NCBI GenBank assembly: GCA_030618505.1
Contig: JAUXDF010000012.1
Location: forward strand, 1 to 18,514
DNA length: 18,514 nt
Reading direction: 5' to 3'
Origin: Spongiibacteraceae bacterium
GTDB taxonomy: Bacteria; Pseudomonadota; Gammaproteobacteria; Pseudomonadales; PIVM01
Below the pieces are notes generated by a model. The model ran no database searches, was not told where the DNA came from, and saw only the letters and a program-made list of their open reading frames with translations. This document shows, in pieces, positions 1-7,552 of this stretch. Made by a program: the position numbers and the translations under genes. Within the stretch, counting starts at the first letter, position 1, and each line of letters opens with the position of its first letter.

Positions 1-2049
1 ATTGCCACCGGAACTGACAAGCCTATCCACTTGGCACCTTCTGTTGCCTCGGTTATTACCCAGGAAGATATCAGAAATATGGGGGCCACGGATCTTGATC
101 AGGTATTAGAGAGTGTCCCTGGCTTGCACGTCAGCAGATCATTCAATCGTTTGAACAGTATTTATTCCGTGCGCGGTATCCATACCTCTCAAAACCCACA
201 GATGTTGTTGATGATTAACGGCGCAAAAATTCTTAACGCCTTTACGGGTGGGCGTCCCACGGCTTTTCGAATGCCGGTTGAAAATATTAAACGGATCGAG
301 GTGATGCGAGGGCCTGGCTCTGCGGTATACGGAGCTGATGCTTTTTCGGGGGTGATCAATGTGATTACCAAGGACGGACAATCAATCGATGGTACTGATG
401 TAGGTGTCCGAGCCGGCTCATTTGCTACCCGAGAGCTGTGGTTGCAGCATGGGCAAAAAATGGGGGGCTGGGATTTTGCTTTTAGCACGGAGTATAGCGA
501 GAGTGATGGCGACGATGACAGAGTGGTAAGCGAGGATTTACAATCGCAGTTAGATAATGACTTGTTTCCTGTTTTTTATCCTGCGCTGCCAGATGATGCG
601 AGCCTGGCGCCGGGGCCTATCGAAAGTCGCTATGAGATGCTTAATAGCCATATTAAACTGAGCAACGAGCACTGGGATATTGGGCTCTACGCCTGGAACC
701 TTTTTGAGGCAGGGCAAGGCCCCGGAGGTGCACAGGCGCTGGATTCAGAGGGTGAGGTTGAGACCAATTATTACTTGTTAAATGCGCATTACCGCTGGGC
801 GCTGGGCGGTAATTGGGATGCAGATCTTAATTATATCTCCAGCTATGGTGATGAGGATGGCGAATTTGTTCTGCAGCCTGCGGGTGCGGGTTCCCTTATT
901 GGGCCTGATGGCAACATTCTTTCTGGTAATCCACTGACGGCAATACCGGTTACTTTCAGTGAGGGGGTCTTGGGTCAACCGAGTGCCAAGGAGACAAGTA
1001 ACAAGCTGGAACTTACCACCTTCTATAATGGCATGGCGGGGCATTTGTGGCGTACATCTTTTGGTGGAGAGCTACAGGAAGGAGATGCGAAAGAGCAGAA
1101 AAATTATGGCCCTGGCGTGTTGGGAAATGTTCAGCCCTATGATGTTATTGATGGCACCTTGACTGATGTAACCGGTACAGAAAACATCTTTGTTGAATAT
1201 CCAGGCCGGAAAATCTGGTTCTTGTCTCTACAGGATGAATGGCAATTTAGTGAAGACTGGGTGTTAACAGCGGGTTTGCGTTACGATAACTATTCAGACT
1301 TTGGTGATACTATTAACCCGCGTATCGCGCTGGTATGGGCGACCACTTATAATCTCACCAGCAAGTTTCTCTACGGAAGAGCCTTTCGAGCCCCCTCGAT
1401 TGCAGAGCAGTTTGCAATGAATAATCCCGCTATTATCGGCAACCCTGATCTTGACCCCGAAACCATTGATACTATCGAGTTAGCTTTTGATCATCGACTT
1501 TCCGCTGACCTGGGGTTTACCTATAATATCTTCGCTTATGAAATAAATGATCTTATTGATTATGTTCAGACTGATTTGGGCTCTATAGCCGAGAATGCCC
1601 GTCAACAACGAGGGCATGGTTTTGAGGTGGAAGCCAATTGGCAAATTACCGAGCAGCTACATTTATTGAGTAATTATTCCTGGCAGCGCTCTGAAGATAA
1701 AGGCAGTGGTGCAGATATTGCTGATGCACCCGCCAGACAGTTTTATCTGGCGGGTGTTTGGGCCTTCGAGGAAAACTGGCTGGTTAGCAGTCAGCTCAAT
1801 TGGGTGGCTGGTCGGGAGCGGGCAGTGGGTGATCTGCGCGATACCGTTGATGACGACTTGAGGATAGATCTTTCATTGCGCCGATTGAATCTGTTTAGAT
1901 ATTGGGAGGTCGCTTTGTCGATAACAAATCTGCTGGATGATACTATTTCTGAACCCAGTGATAGCGGGGTAAATGGGCTTGCCGCTATTCCTGGCGATTA
2001 CCCGATGCCCGGGCGTAGCATTCTGGGCGAAATTCGCTACCATTTCTGA
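1..2049 (+). CDS. TonB-dependent outer-membrane receptor (5'-truncated by window edge)
   Basis: The reading frame is open from base 1, so the signal peptide and TonB box lie outside; the TTG at 31 is not a real start. The 682 visible residues begin in the plug domain, with the PSVASVITQEDI...VPGLHVS segment at about residues 13-45. The plug closes with GSAVYGADAFSGVINVITK at about 106-124. A long beta-barrel follows, with typical strands such as FRAPSIAEQF and NPDLDPETIDTIEL, and the chain ends in RYHF with the terminal Phe expected of outer-membrane barrels. The family imports siderophores, cobalamin, haem or sugars across the outer membrane using TonB/ExbB/ExbD energy. The closest style is the BtuB/CirA/FepA group, but the ligand cannot be told. 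The stop (2047-2049) shares its last base with the next ATG, so the downstream citrate-synthase-like gene is probably translationally coupled. A GC-rich hairpin lies inside at 1727-1756. Confidence 0.95.
   Translation: MATGTDKPIHLAPSVASVITQEDIRNMGATDLDQVLESVPGLHVSRSFNRLNSIYSVRGIHTSQNPQMLLMINGAKILNAFTGGRPTAFRMPVENIKRIEVMRGPGSAVYGADAFSGVINVITKDGQSIDGTDVGVRAGSFATRELWLQHGQKMGGWDFAFSTEYSESDGDDDRVVSEDLQSQLDNDLFPVFYPALPDDASLAPGPIESRYEMLNSHIKLSNEHWDIGLYAWNLFEAGQGPGGAQALDSEGEVETNYYLLNAHYRWALGGNWDADLNYISSYGDEDGEFVLQPAGAGSLIGPDGNILSGNPLTAIPVTFSEGVLGQPSAKETSNKLELTTFYNGMAGHLWRTSFGGELQEGDAKEQKNYGPGVLGNVQPYDVIDGTLTDVTGTENIFVEYPGRKIWFLSLQDEWQFSEDWVLTAGLRYDNYSDFGDTINPRIALVWATTYNLTSKFLYGRAFRAPSIAEQFAMNNPAIIGNPDLDPETIDTIELAFDHRLSADLGFTYNIFAYEINDLIDYVQTDLGSIAENARQQRGHGFEVEANWQITEQLHLLSNYSWQRSEDKGSGADIADAPARQFYLAGVWAFEENWLVSSQLNWVAGRERAVGDLRDTVDDDLRIDLSLRRLNLFRYWEVALSITNLLDDTISEPSDSGVNGLAAIPGDYPMPGRSILGEIRYHF
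1727..1756 (+). repeat. Intragenic 11-bp inverted repeat
   Basis: Arms CACCCGCCAGA (1727-1737) and TCTGGCGGGTG (1746-1756) are exact reverse complements around an 8-base loop, within the barrel part of the TonB receptor gene. It would form a stable mRNA stem. No U-tract follows, so it is not a normal terminator. It may only reflect the coding of the APARQFYLAG segment. Confidence 0.5.
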
Positions 2050-2912
2050 TGATTAAATCAGAACCAGAGCCAACATCAAAGCAACCTGAACGTAAGCGAC
2101 AACAGGTTACCAGTCGTCAGGAACCCTTTGTTGATAAGACGGCGACAAAGTTATGGTATGAAAAGCCTTCGACAGACAATCCTTATATAAGTGAGCAGCA
2201 TTATTGTCATGGTTATGAGCTGAAACAGTTGATGGCACAGTGCAGCTATGCTGATGTGTTATATCTGCTCTTTCGTGGCGAGTTGCCCGACAAAGGAGAG
2301 CGACGGGTATTTGAGTCTTTAATGATTGCGCTGATGAATCCTGGTCCGCGCCACCCGGCGACAAGGGCTGCGATGAATCTTGGGGTTGGAAAAACCGACC
2401 CCTTGCATATCCTGCCGGCTAGCTTGCAAATCACTTCTGGTAAATATAAAGGTGCTGCAGAGATCGCAGAAATTAGTCGTTTTCTGCGAAAAAGCAGGCG
2501 AAAAACACCAAAGGAAGTTGTTGATCTGTACCGAAATGATTTACAGCAGCCGGAGGATTCTGGTGTCGATTCATGGAGCGTAATACCCGGTTTTGGCCGT
2601 AGTTTTGGGCAGGCAGAAATATTTCCTCAGAGTATCGTTGATGAGATTTTGGCCTATGGTGAAGAGCTGGAGAGTGTTTCCTGGGGGAATGAGCTGGCGG
2701 TGGAATTAGCTAACTATCAAGTAGGCTGGACAATGCCTGGTGTTGCCGCCGCTGTATTAAGTGATCTGGGTTTTCAGCCAAAAGTAGCCGCTGGGGTTTT
2801 TCAGATGCTTTGTGCGCCAGGTTTGTTGGCTCATGGGCTTGAGTTTGCCAATAAGCCGAGAACAGCAATGCCCTACGTGACGGACGATCATTATGAAATC
2901 AAAACAAAGTGA
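2049..2912 (+). CDS. Citrate-synthase-fold protein, copy 1 (catalytic residues apparently lost)
   Basis: 287 residues. After a charged, probably disordered N-terminus (1-33), the body resembles short citrate synthase/citryl-CoA lyase family proteins: HGYELKQL (54-61), DVLYLLFRGELP (69-80), NPGPRHPATRAAMN (97-110), PGFG (180-183) and LSDLGF...APGLLAHGLEF (237-266), which matches the C-terminal helix of citrate synthase. By hand alignment to E. coli GltA, the first catalytic His falls on Lys134 (GKYKG), the second on Arg184 (GFGR instead of GFGH), and the catalytic Asp on Pro230. Ordinary condensation chemistry is therefore unlikely; binding of an acyl-CoA or carboxylate, or a structural role, is inferred. 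The ATG overlaps the receptor stop by one base with no clear ribosome site, which points to re-initiation. The 3' end overlaps copy 2 by 20 bases. At 287 residues it is much shorter than GltA (about 427). The fold is fairly sure; the function is unknown. Confidence 0.85.
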   Translation: MIKSEPEPTSKQPERKRQQVTSRQEPFVDKTATKLWYEKPSTDNPYISEQHYCHGYELKQLMAQCSYADVLYLLFRGELPDKGERRVFESLMIALMNPGPRHPATRAAMNLGVGKTDPLHILPASLQITSGKYKGAAEIAEISRFLRKSRRKTPKEVVDLYRNDLQQPEDSGVDSWSVIPGFGRSFGQAEIFPQSIVDEILAYGEELESVSWGNELAVELANYQVGWTMPGVAAAVLSDLGFQPKVAAGVFQMLCAPGLLAHGLEFANKPRTAMPYVTDDHYEIKTK

Positions 2913-3732
2913 TACCGCCTACTGGGATCAGCGGCGAGGGCGAATAAGTAGTACAACCGGTGGCTGGGTGATAGGCGAGGGTGTGTTTTGTCACGGTTAT
3001 AATATGCTTGATGAGTTGCTAGGCGAGGTTTCCTACTTTCAATTGATGTTTCTTAGCACGCTTGGTCATCTGCCGGAAAGACGTTTGGCGGACTGGGTAG
3101 AGGCGACCTTTATGTGTCTTAGCTGGCCCGATCCGCGAATCTGGTGTAATCAGGTGGGTGCTCTTGCGGGTGAAGCGAGAACAACACCAGCGTCTGCCGT
3201 AACAGCCGGTGTATTAGCCTCTGATTCTGAAATGTATGGCAGCCGTACATTTTTAGAGGGCATGCGTTTTATTCAGCAAGCCTGTTCGCAGTATCGTCAA
3301 GGTCACAGTATTGAGCAGATTATTGAGGATGAACTGCGAAAGTATCGTGGCAAACTTAATATTATGGGTTATGCCAGACCCATCGCCAAAGGTGATGAGC
3401 GAGTAGTGGCGATTCAGCGGGTAACGGATAAGCTGGAGTTTGATCGGGGAGAGCATCTTACTCTGGCCTATGCGATATCGGATTATTTGCTGGAGCGCTT
3501 TGGTGAGAGTATGAACATCGGTGGTTATGCATCTGCCTTTATGTCAGATCAAGGTTATAGCCCCGATGATGTTTATCTGCTCAGTACCCTGTGTGTTTCC
3601 AGCGGAGTGATGGCCTGCTACGTTGAATATCGCAATCGCCCCGTTGAAGATTTTTTACCCCTGCGCTGTGACGATATTGATTATCAGGGGGTGCCACTGA
3701 GAGAATTACCTGAACACTGGGACAGAGATTGA
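2893..3732 (+). CDS. Citrate-synthase-fold protein, copy 2 (divergent partner, catalytic residues apparently lost)
   Basis: 279 residues, a distant paralogue of the preceding protein. Shared landmarks are the N-terminal HGYNMLDELLGEVSYFQLMFL (34-54; compare HGYELKQL...YADVLYLLF in copy 1), SWPDPRIWCNQVGALAG (77-93), GYARPIAKGDERV (159-171, equivalent to the GFGHPxxKxxDPR loop) and NIGGYASAFMSDQGY (208-222) followed by the C-terminal helix VSSGVMACYVEYRNRP. In my alignment the catalytic positions read Thr119, Arg162 and Gly210 instead of His, His and Asp. Both copies carry Arg at the second His, which suggests a shared, selected change rather than random decay. The start ATG lies inside copy 1 (20-base overlap), so the pair is probably made in fixed ratio and may form a heterodimer, since citrate synthases are obligate dimers. 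The 3' end overlaps the opposite-strand GGDEF/EAL gene by 49 bases. Confidence 0.82.
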   Translation: MKSKQSDTAYWDQRRGRISSTTGGWVIGEGVFCHGYNMLDELLGEVSYFQLMFLSTLGHLPERRLADWVEATFMCLSWPDPRIWCNQVGALAGEARTTPASAVTAGVLASDSEMYGSRTFLEGMRFIQQACSQYRQGHSIEQIIEDELRKYRGKLNIMGYARPIAKGDERVVAIQRVTDKLEFDRGEHLTLAYAISDYLLERFGESMNIGGYASAFMSDQGYSPDDVYLLSTLCVSSGVMACYVEYRNRPVEDFLPLRCDDIDYQGVPLRELPEHWDRD

Positions 3733-6224
3733 ATAACTTCGCTTAGAGGTTCTGGTTTGGAAAGGTGGTAGCCCTGGGCGAAATCAACGCCCATTTTACT
3801 GATTACTTTAAGAATATCGGCATTTTCAACAAATTCGGCAATGGTTTGTAAGTTAAGCACATGACCAATTTCGTTGATGGAGCGCACCATCTCATAATCG
3901 ATCGGATCTTCCAGCACGCCTTTCACAAACATACCGTCAATTTTTAAATAATCTACTGGTAGTTTTTTCAAGTAAGCAAATGATGACATGCCGCTGCCAA
4001 AATCGTCCAGGGCAAATTTACAGCCCAATTCCCTGATAGCAGAGATAAAACCACCAGCCCTGATAAAGTTGCTGATGGCGGCGGTTTCAGTGATTTCAAA
4101 ACAGATGCGATTGGGTGCCACATCGGTTTCCCGAAATTGTGCGGCGATAAAGTCATAGCAGGTATCATCACACAGTGATAGTGCGGAAAGGTTGATCGAA
4201 AAATGTGAGATATGGTTAAAAAGATCAGGGTGTTTGGAAAGTTGTTGCAAGGAGTTTCGTACCACCCACTGATCGATTTGCTTCATCATATTATAACGTT
4301 CGGCAGCACCGAGAAACTGACCGGGAGCGAGCAGCTGGTTATCCTCATCGCGCATCCGAATCAGAATTTCATAACTGGAAAGCTGATTGTTGTTACTGCT
4401 ACTGTTACTGCGGATGGGACGAATTTCCTGGCAGTAAAGTTCGAATCGATTTTCTTTTTCTGCGGTAACCAGTTGATTGATTACCTTCATCTCGCTACGA
4501 CGCTGTACCAGTTCGGAGTCATCATCGCTATAGACATGAACGCGGTTGCCACCATGTTCTTTGGCGATACGACAGGAGGCCTCAGCGGCTGCCAAGGTAT
4601 CCAGAATATCCATGGAGTACTGGTTAATACTGACAATGCCAACGCTAATGCCAACGCTATAGTTAGTTCCTTCCCAGTGGAAATGATAATCTTCTATGGA
4701 TTTGCAAATTTTTTCAGCAATGCGAATAGCTGCATGAGCAGGGCAATGTCTTAATAGGATACCGAATTCATCGCCGCCGAGTCGGGCGATAATATCACTG
4801 GTTCCTCGCACCTGGCGGGAGATAATATCCGACAGTTCCTGAAGTAGCTTGTCTCCAGCAGCATGACCACAGCTGTCATTAATATGTTTAAACTGATTCA
4901 GATTCAGGTGACACAGGTTGTGCTCTTCGCTGCTACCCTGGGTTTCCCCTAGGGCATTTTTTAATTCATTGTCAAAGGTTTCACGATTTCTAAGGCCGGT
5001 TAGATTATCGTGACTGGCATGATAGGACAGTTGTTGCTGCATTTGCCGTGCTTCAGTGCTGTCACGGAACACCATGACGGCCCCCGCGACTTTTTGATAG
5101 CGATCACGGATAGGGGATGCCGAATGCTCTATGACGAGCTCATGTGCATAACGATTGCGAAGAAAAATATTGTTAGTGTTTTCAATAGTGCGTGATTGTA
5201 CCAGGCATTGTTCAAGCGGATTGGTTGCGGGTGTTCTGGATATCTCATTATAGGTTTGAAATATATCCGTTAAAGGTTTGAGGTGTGCTTCCTCGTTGCT
5301 CCAGCCTGTCAGTTTCTCTGCTACGGGATTAATGTATTGGATGTTTCCCTGGGCATCGGTGGTAATAACACCATCGCCAATAGATTTTAGGGTGACGAGT
5401 GCGCGCTCCTGTTCTTCCGATAGTTGTTTCTGTCTCTCAATAAACTGCTGATTACTGATGATGTAATCTTCTCGGTGAGCGGCAATGTTACATACCTGTC
5501 TAAGCTGATTGGCTCGAAAGGGTTTGGAAATAAAATCAACGGCACCTTTTAAAATTAGTGTGCTGGCTTTTTCTGCAGAGCCAAACGCTGTCATCATCAC
5601 CACCGACTGGCTTGGATTGATGCGCATGATTGATTCGAGTACTTCCTCGCCGCTGAGTTTCGGCAGCATTAAATCGAGTAATACAATATCGTGTTGTTTT
5701 TCCTTCCAGGCATTCAGGCCGCTGAGTCCATCGCTGGCACTTTCAATATCGAAACGGTCTTTGAGTATTCTTTCTACAATAGTGACAGTGTCATCATAAT
5801 CTTCAATGACCAGGATGCTGGTTTTTTGTGGTTCGCTTTTCTGGTCAATAAATTCTGTTTGTATGATTTCAGGTAGTTTTAAATAGTTTTCGAAAGGTAG
5901 AAAAAGATTAGCCTCAAATTCTTTTGCTGTCGCCTCGGCGATGCGCTCACTAAAGGTAGTTGAGATAATAATGATCGGTGTGCTGGCAGCCGATTTTAAT
6001 ACACCGGAGCGGATCAGGCGGGTAAGTCGCCAGCCGTCGATTTGGTCAAGATCGATATCCGTGATGATAAGATCAAATGCTTCACTGTTAAGAATTTCAA
6101 TCGCACTGAGCCCGTCCTTAGTTTCGCTGATCTGTGTAATCTCGATAGTTTGCAGAGCATTTTTGAGTAATTGCCGCTGTTCAATATTTTGATTGATTAT
6201 TAATACGCTTGGGTTTTTATGCAT
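3684..6224 (-). CDS. REC-REC-PAS-GGDEF-EAL c-di-GMP signalling protein
   Basis: 846 residues, cytoplasmic, no membrane segment. Domains: receiver 1 (about 6-120), receiver 2 (about 136-250), a linker coiled coil (about 255-280), PAS (about 275-395), GGDEF (about 400-570) and EAL (about 590-835). Receiver 2 looks functional (E141, D142, D184, T212, K234). Receiver 1 keeps D56, but its acidic pocket reads NQN and the conserved Lys is Leu109, so it is probably not phosphorylated normally. The GGDEF motif is intact (483-487), yet the upstream metal-ligand segment reads NLNQFK instead of DxDxFK (N441), and no RxxD inhibitory site is seen at the usual spacing. The EAL half keeps E619 (EIL), N679, E710, D740-D741, K761, E797 and Q817. 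I infer a phosphodiesterase tuned by phosphorylation, with a weak or regulatory cyclase domain. It is transcribed alone; the partner kinase is not in the window. Confidence 0.93.
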   Translation of the reverse strand: MHKNPSVLIINQNIEQRQLLKNALQTIEITQISETKDGLSAIEILNSEAFDLIITDIDLDQIDGWRLTRLIRSGVLKSAASTPIIIISTTFSERIAEATAKEFEANLFLPFENYLKLPEIIQTEFIDQKSEPQKTSILVIEDYDDTVTIVERILKDRFDIESASDGLSGLNAWKEKQHDIVLLDLMLPKLSGEEVLESIMRINPSQSVVMMTAFGSAEKASTLILKGAVDFISKPFRANQLRQVCNIAAHREDYIISNQQFIERQKQLSEEQERALVTLKSIGDGVITTDAQGNIQYINPVAEKLTGWSNEEAHLKPLTDIFQTYNEISRTPATNPLEQCLVQSRTIENTNNIFLRNRYAHELVIEHSASPIRDRYQKVAGAVMVFRDSTEARQMQQQLSYHASHDNLTGLRNRETFDNELKNALGETQGSSEEHNLCHLNLNQFKHINDSCGHAAGDKLLQELSDIISRQVRGTSDIIARLGGDEFGILLRHCPAHAAIRIAEKICKSIEDYHFHWEGTNYSVGISVGIVSINQYSMDILDTLAAAEASCRIAKEHGGNRVHVYSDDDSELVQRRSEMKVINQLVTAEKENRFELYCQEIRPIRSNSSSNNNQLSSYEILIRMRDEDNQLLAPGQFLGAAERYNMMKQIDQWVVRNSLQQLSKHPDLFNHISHFSINLSALSLCDDTCYDFIAAQFRETDVAPNRICFEITETAAISNFIRAGGFISAIRELGCKFALDDFGSGMSSFAYLKKLPVDYLKIDGMFVKGVLEDPIDYEMVRSINEIGHVLNLQTIAEFVENADILKVISKMGVDFAQGYHLSKPEPLSEVIQSLSQCSGNSLSGTP

Positions 6225-6529
6225 TGCTGTCTCAAAAGGTAATTCTTAATAATTCTAAACTCGGAGTTTCATAAGCATGATAAGTTTAGTCCCGAATTTA
6301 CTTCTGCGCGAACTCAAGTCCAAAAAAACCTTTAATATCCTCATCTTGAGCGAGTATCTAACACTTTTGGGTAGTGGTGATAGTGTGAGGACTAATAAAT
6401 ATCAAGGTGAAGTCAGTGTTTATTATAAAAATGAGGCGCAGTTATTATATGGCCTGATAAGCAGGTATCGTTTTAATTGGAGGCGGGGGTGAAACAGCGT
6501 TTATTCAGGGCCACAAAAGTGGAGTTTAG
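6225..6529. other. Intergenic region upstream of the GGDEF/EAL gene
   Basis: AT-rich stretch between the signalling gene (start at 6224, minus strand) and the MITE-like element. It should hold the promoter of the signalling gene. A short perfect palindrome, AAACTC-G-GAGTTT (6257-6269), lies 33-45 bases upstream of that start codon and could be an operator or a leader hairpin. A plus-strand frame at 6277-6492 has no recognisable protein character and was not called. Nothing else is evident. Confidence 0.4.
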
Positions 6530-6681
6530 TTAGTGCCCATCCAGAAATTAAACAAAGAGATCCTGGCCAACGCAAATCTTGCGACTTAAAGGCCTTGAAA
6601 AGGCCTAGGAGCTAGATTTGCGTTGGCCAGGAGCGGACTTAATTTTCGAAAACTTCCGGTTTCTGGTTGGGCACTAATTAG
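6526..6681. mobile_element. MITE-like nested palindromic element with TTAG target duplication
   Basis: The element proper is 6530-6677 (148 bp). Terminal inverted repeats are TTAGTGCCCATCCAGAAA (6530-6547) and its complement at 6660-6677, with 17 of 18 bases matching. A perfect 18-bp inner inverted repeat (6562-6579 with 6614-6631) and a central 7-bp hairpin (6590-6596 with 6600-6606) complete a nearly full-length fold-back. TTAG stands directly outside both ends (6526-6529 and 6678-6681), as expected of a 4-bp target-site duplication. It is too short for a transposase, so it would be moved in trans. The parent family is not recognised. The stem could also end transcription coming from the glutathione S-transferase side. 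Confidence 0.72.
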
Positions 6682-6750
6682 CGTTATGCCGATGTTCTCG
6701 ACAATTTTACGCAGTGCCGTTTGTTCATATAAACAGTCCAGGCATTTCAT
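6586..6750 (-). pseudogene. Short ORF overlapping the GST stop, disrupted by the MITE-like element
   Basis: On the minus strand the GST-like gene ends TAA, and the sequence TAATG places an ATG at 6750-6748 with one shared base. The frame reads MKCLDCLYEQTALRKIVENI and continues GITLI before entering the palindromic element at 6677, where it picks up about 29 foreign residues and stops at 6588-6586 (54 codons). If the element and one TTAG copy are removed, the frame joins sequence beyond 6526 and ends after about 41 residues. The N-terminal CxxC could bind a metal. I recognise no family. Coupling to the GST frame is the only support, so this may be chance. Confidence 0.3.
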
Positions 6751-7319
6751 TATTGAGGTGGAGAAGTTTTACTAAATGCAGGGTAGCTTTTCACTTGTTT
6801 CAGGAACTCTTCCAGTTTGCCAAAGCCATTCAGGCTTATGCGCTCTCTGAATAAAGCCCAATCAAGAAAACAGGCCAAGCGTAATTCGCTATCTTTGTAG
6901 GGAGTCTGCATAGGTAGTGTTAGTGCATTGAGTTCCTCAAGGCCACTGTGTATCCGCTGCTGCTGTCGCTGTAAATATTGACTGTCCGCTGGCGTGAGAG
7001 CATCTTTTTCCAGAAAAAACAAATTGATCGCCGTATCCAGCAGGGTATTGACCAGACAGAATAAATCGTAATCTTCTATTTGTGGTAAGAAATCATCACC
7101 GGCTCTATTGCGCAGGTATTTAATAATGGAGCTGGAATCGGATAACTTTAGCTCACCGTCTTCGAGGTAAGGTACACGCTGTGTTGGGGAGAGCTTTGCG
7201 CTGGCTGCTGCATCAGTTTCGACAAATTCACAGAGCTGCTCAGTTTCTAGCCCCGCTTCCAGTATAGCAATGCGACAATGACGCACAAAAGGGGAGGTAT
7301 AGCTGCCATATAGTTTCAT
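6750..7319 (-). CDS. Glutathione S-transferase-like protein
   Basis: 189 residues, slightly shorter than the usual 200-220. The N-terminal thioredoxin-fold domain (1-75) starts MKLYGSYTSPFVRHCRIAIL, with Thr8/Ser9 near the usual catalytic position. It carries the cis-proline glutathione-binding loop RVPYL (48-52) and the gamma-glutamyl-binding DSSSIIKYL (61-69). The all-helical C-terminal domain covers about 85-180 and includes the DWALFRERI segment. The family conjugates or reduces electrophiles with glutathione in the cytoplasm; the substrate is not predictable. A good ribosome site (TGAGGG, minus strand, just before the ATG) supports the start at 7319. It appears monocistronic apart from the tiny ORF overlapping its stop. 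Confidence 0.88.
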   Translation of the reverse strand: MKLYGSYTSPFVRHCRIAILEAGLETEQLCEFVETDAAASAKLSPTQRVPYLEDGELKLSDSSSIIKYLRNRAGDDFLPQIEDYDLFCLVNTLLDTAINLFFLEKDALTPADSQYLQRQQQRIHSGLEELNALTLPMQTPYKDSELRLACFLDWALFRERISLNGFGKLEEFLKQVKSYPAFSKTSPPQ

Positions 7320-7428
7320 AAAAACCCTCAGGAAAAGTATATTTCATCGCCGTTTTACCCGTTACCGGATCTACAGTAGCATTGTTTAATCCGGTTTTGG
7401 AAACTTGTTGATTTTTTAAAGGTGAGTG

Positions 7429-7458
7429 TTGTTGTCTATCTAACAGATGAAGTAAAAT
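7429..7458 (+). promoter_or_regulatory. Candidate sigma70 promoter for the 97-residue orphan gene
   Basis: TTGTTG (7429-7434), an 18-base spacer, then TAAAAT (7453-7458). The expected start of transcription near 7465 leaves a leader of about 88 bases to the GTG start at 7553. This is a pattern match only; it is the same hexamer pair and spacing as the candidate upstream of gltB. Confidence 0.35.
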
Positions 7459-7503
7459 CTCCGTTCGCTGATATCGGAACTCAGTGCCGACACATTAGGA
7501 ACG

Positions 7504-7521
7504 TTTAGGTCATTGCCTAAA
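7504..7521. repeat. Palindrome TTTAGG-N6-CCTAAA
   Basis: Perfect 6-bp arms around TCATTG, 31 bases upstream of the GTG start of the orphan gene and downstream of its candidate promoter. A further TTAGG half-site lies at 7495-7499. It could be an operator or a small leader hairpin close to the ribosome site. Confidence 0.35.
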
Positions 7522-7552
7522 TTTGTATACGGATATAGTAAGGAGCAGTACC

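Noticed and set aside
31..33. TTG as start of the TonB receptor
   Set aside because: The frame is open to base 1 and the residues before it already fit the plug domain, so the gene begins outside the window.
2049..3732. Genuine citrate or methylcitrate synthase
   Set aside because: Both proteins are far too short and lack the catalytic His/His/Asp residues in my alignment.
4212..4754. 180-codon plus-strand frame
   Set aside because: Lies wholly antisense to the GGDEF/EAL part of the signalling gene, and its low-complexity text is a shadow.
6277..6492. 71-codon plus-strand frame
   Set aside because: AT-rich, no family resemblance, weak ribosome site at poor spacing; it lies in the promoter region of the minus-strand signalling gene.
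7523..7552. TTG start for the orphan gene
   Set aside because: The GTG at 7553 has a strong ribosome site at correct spacing, which would lie inside the longer version.
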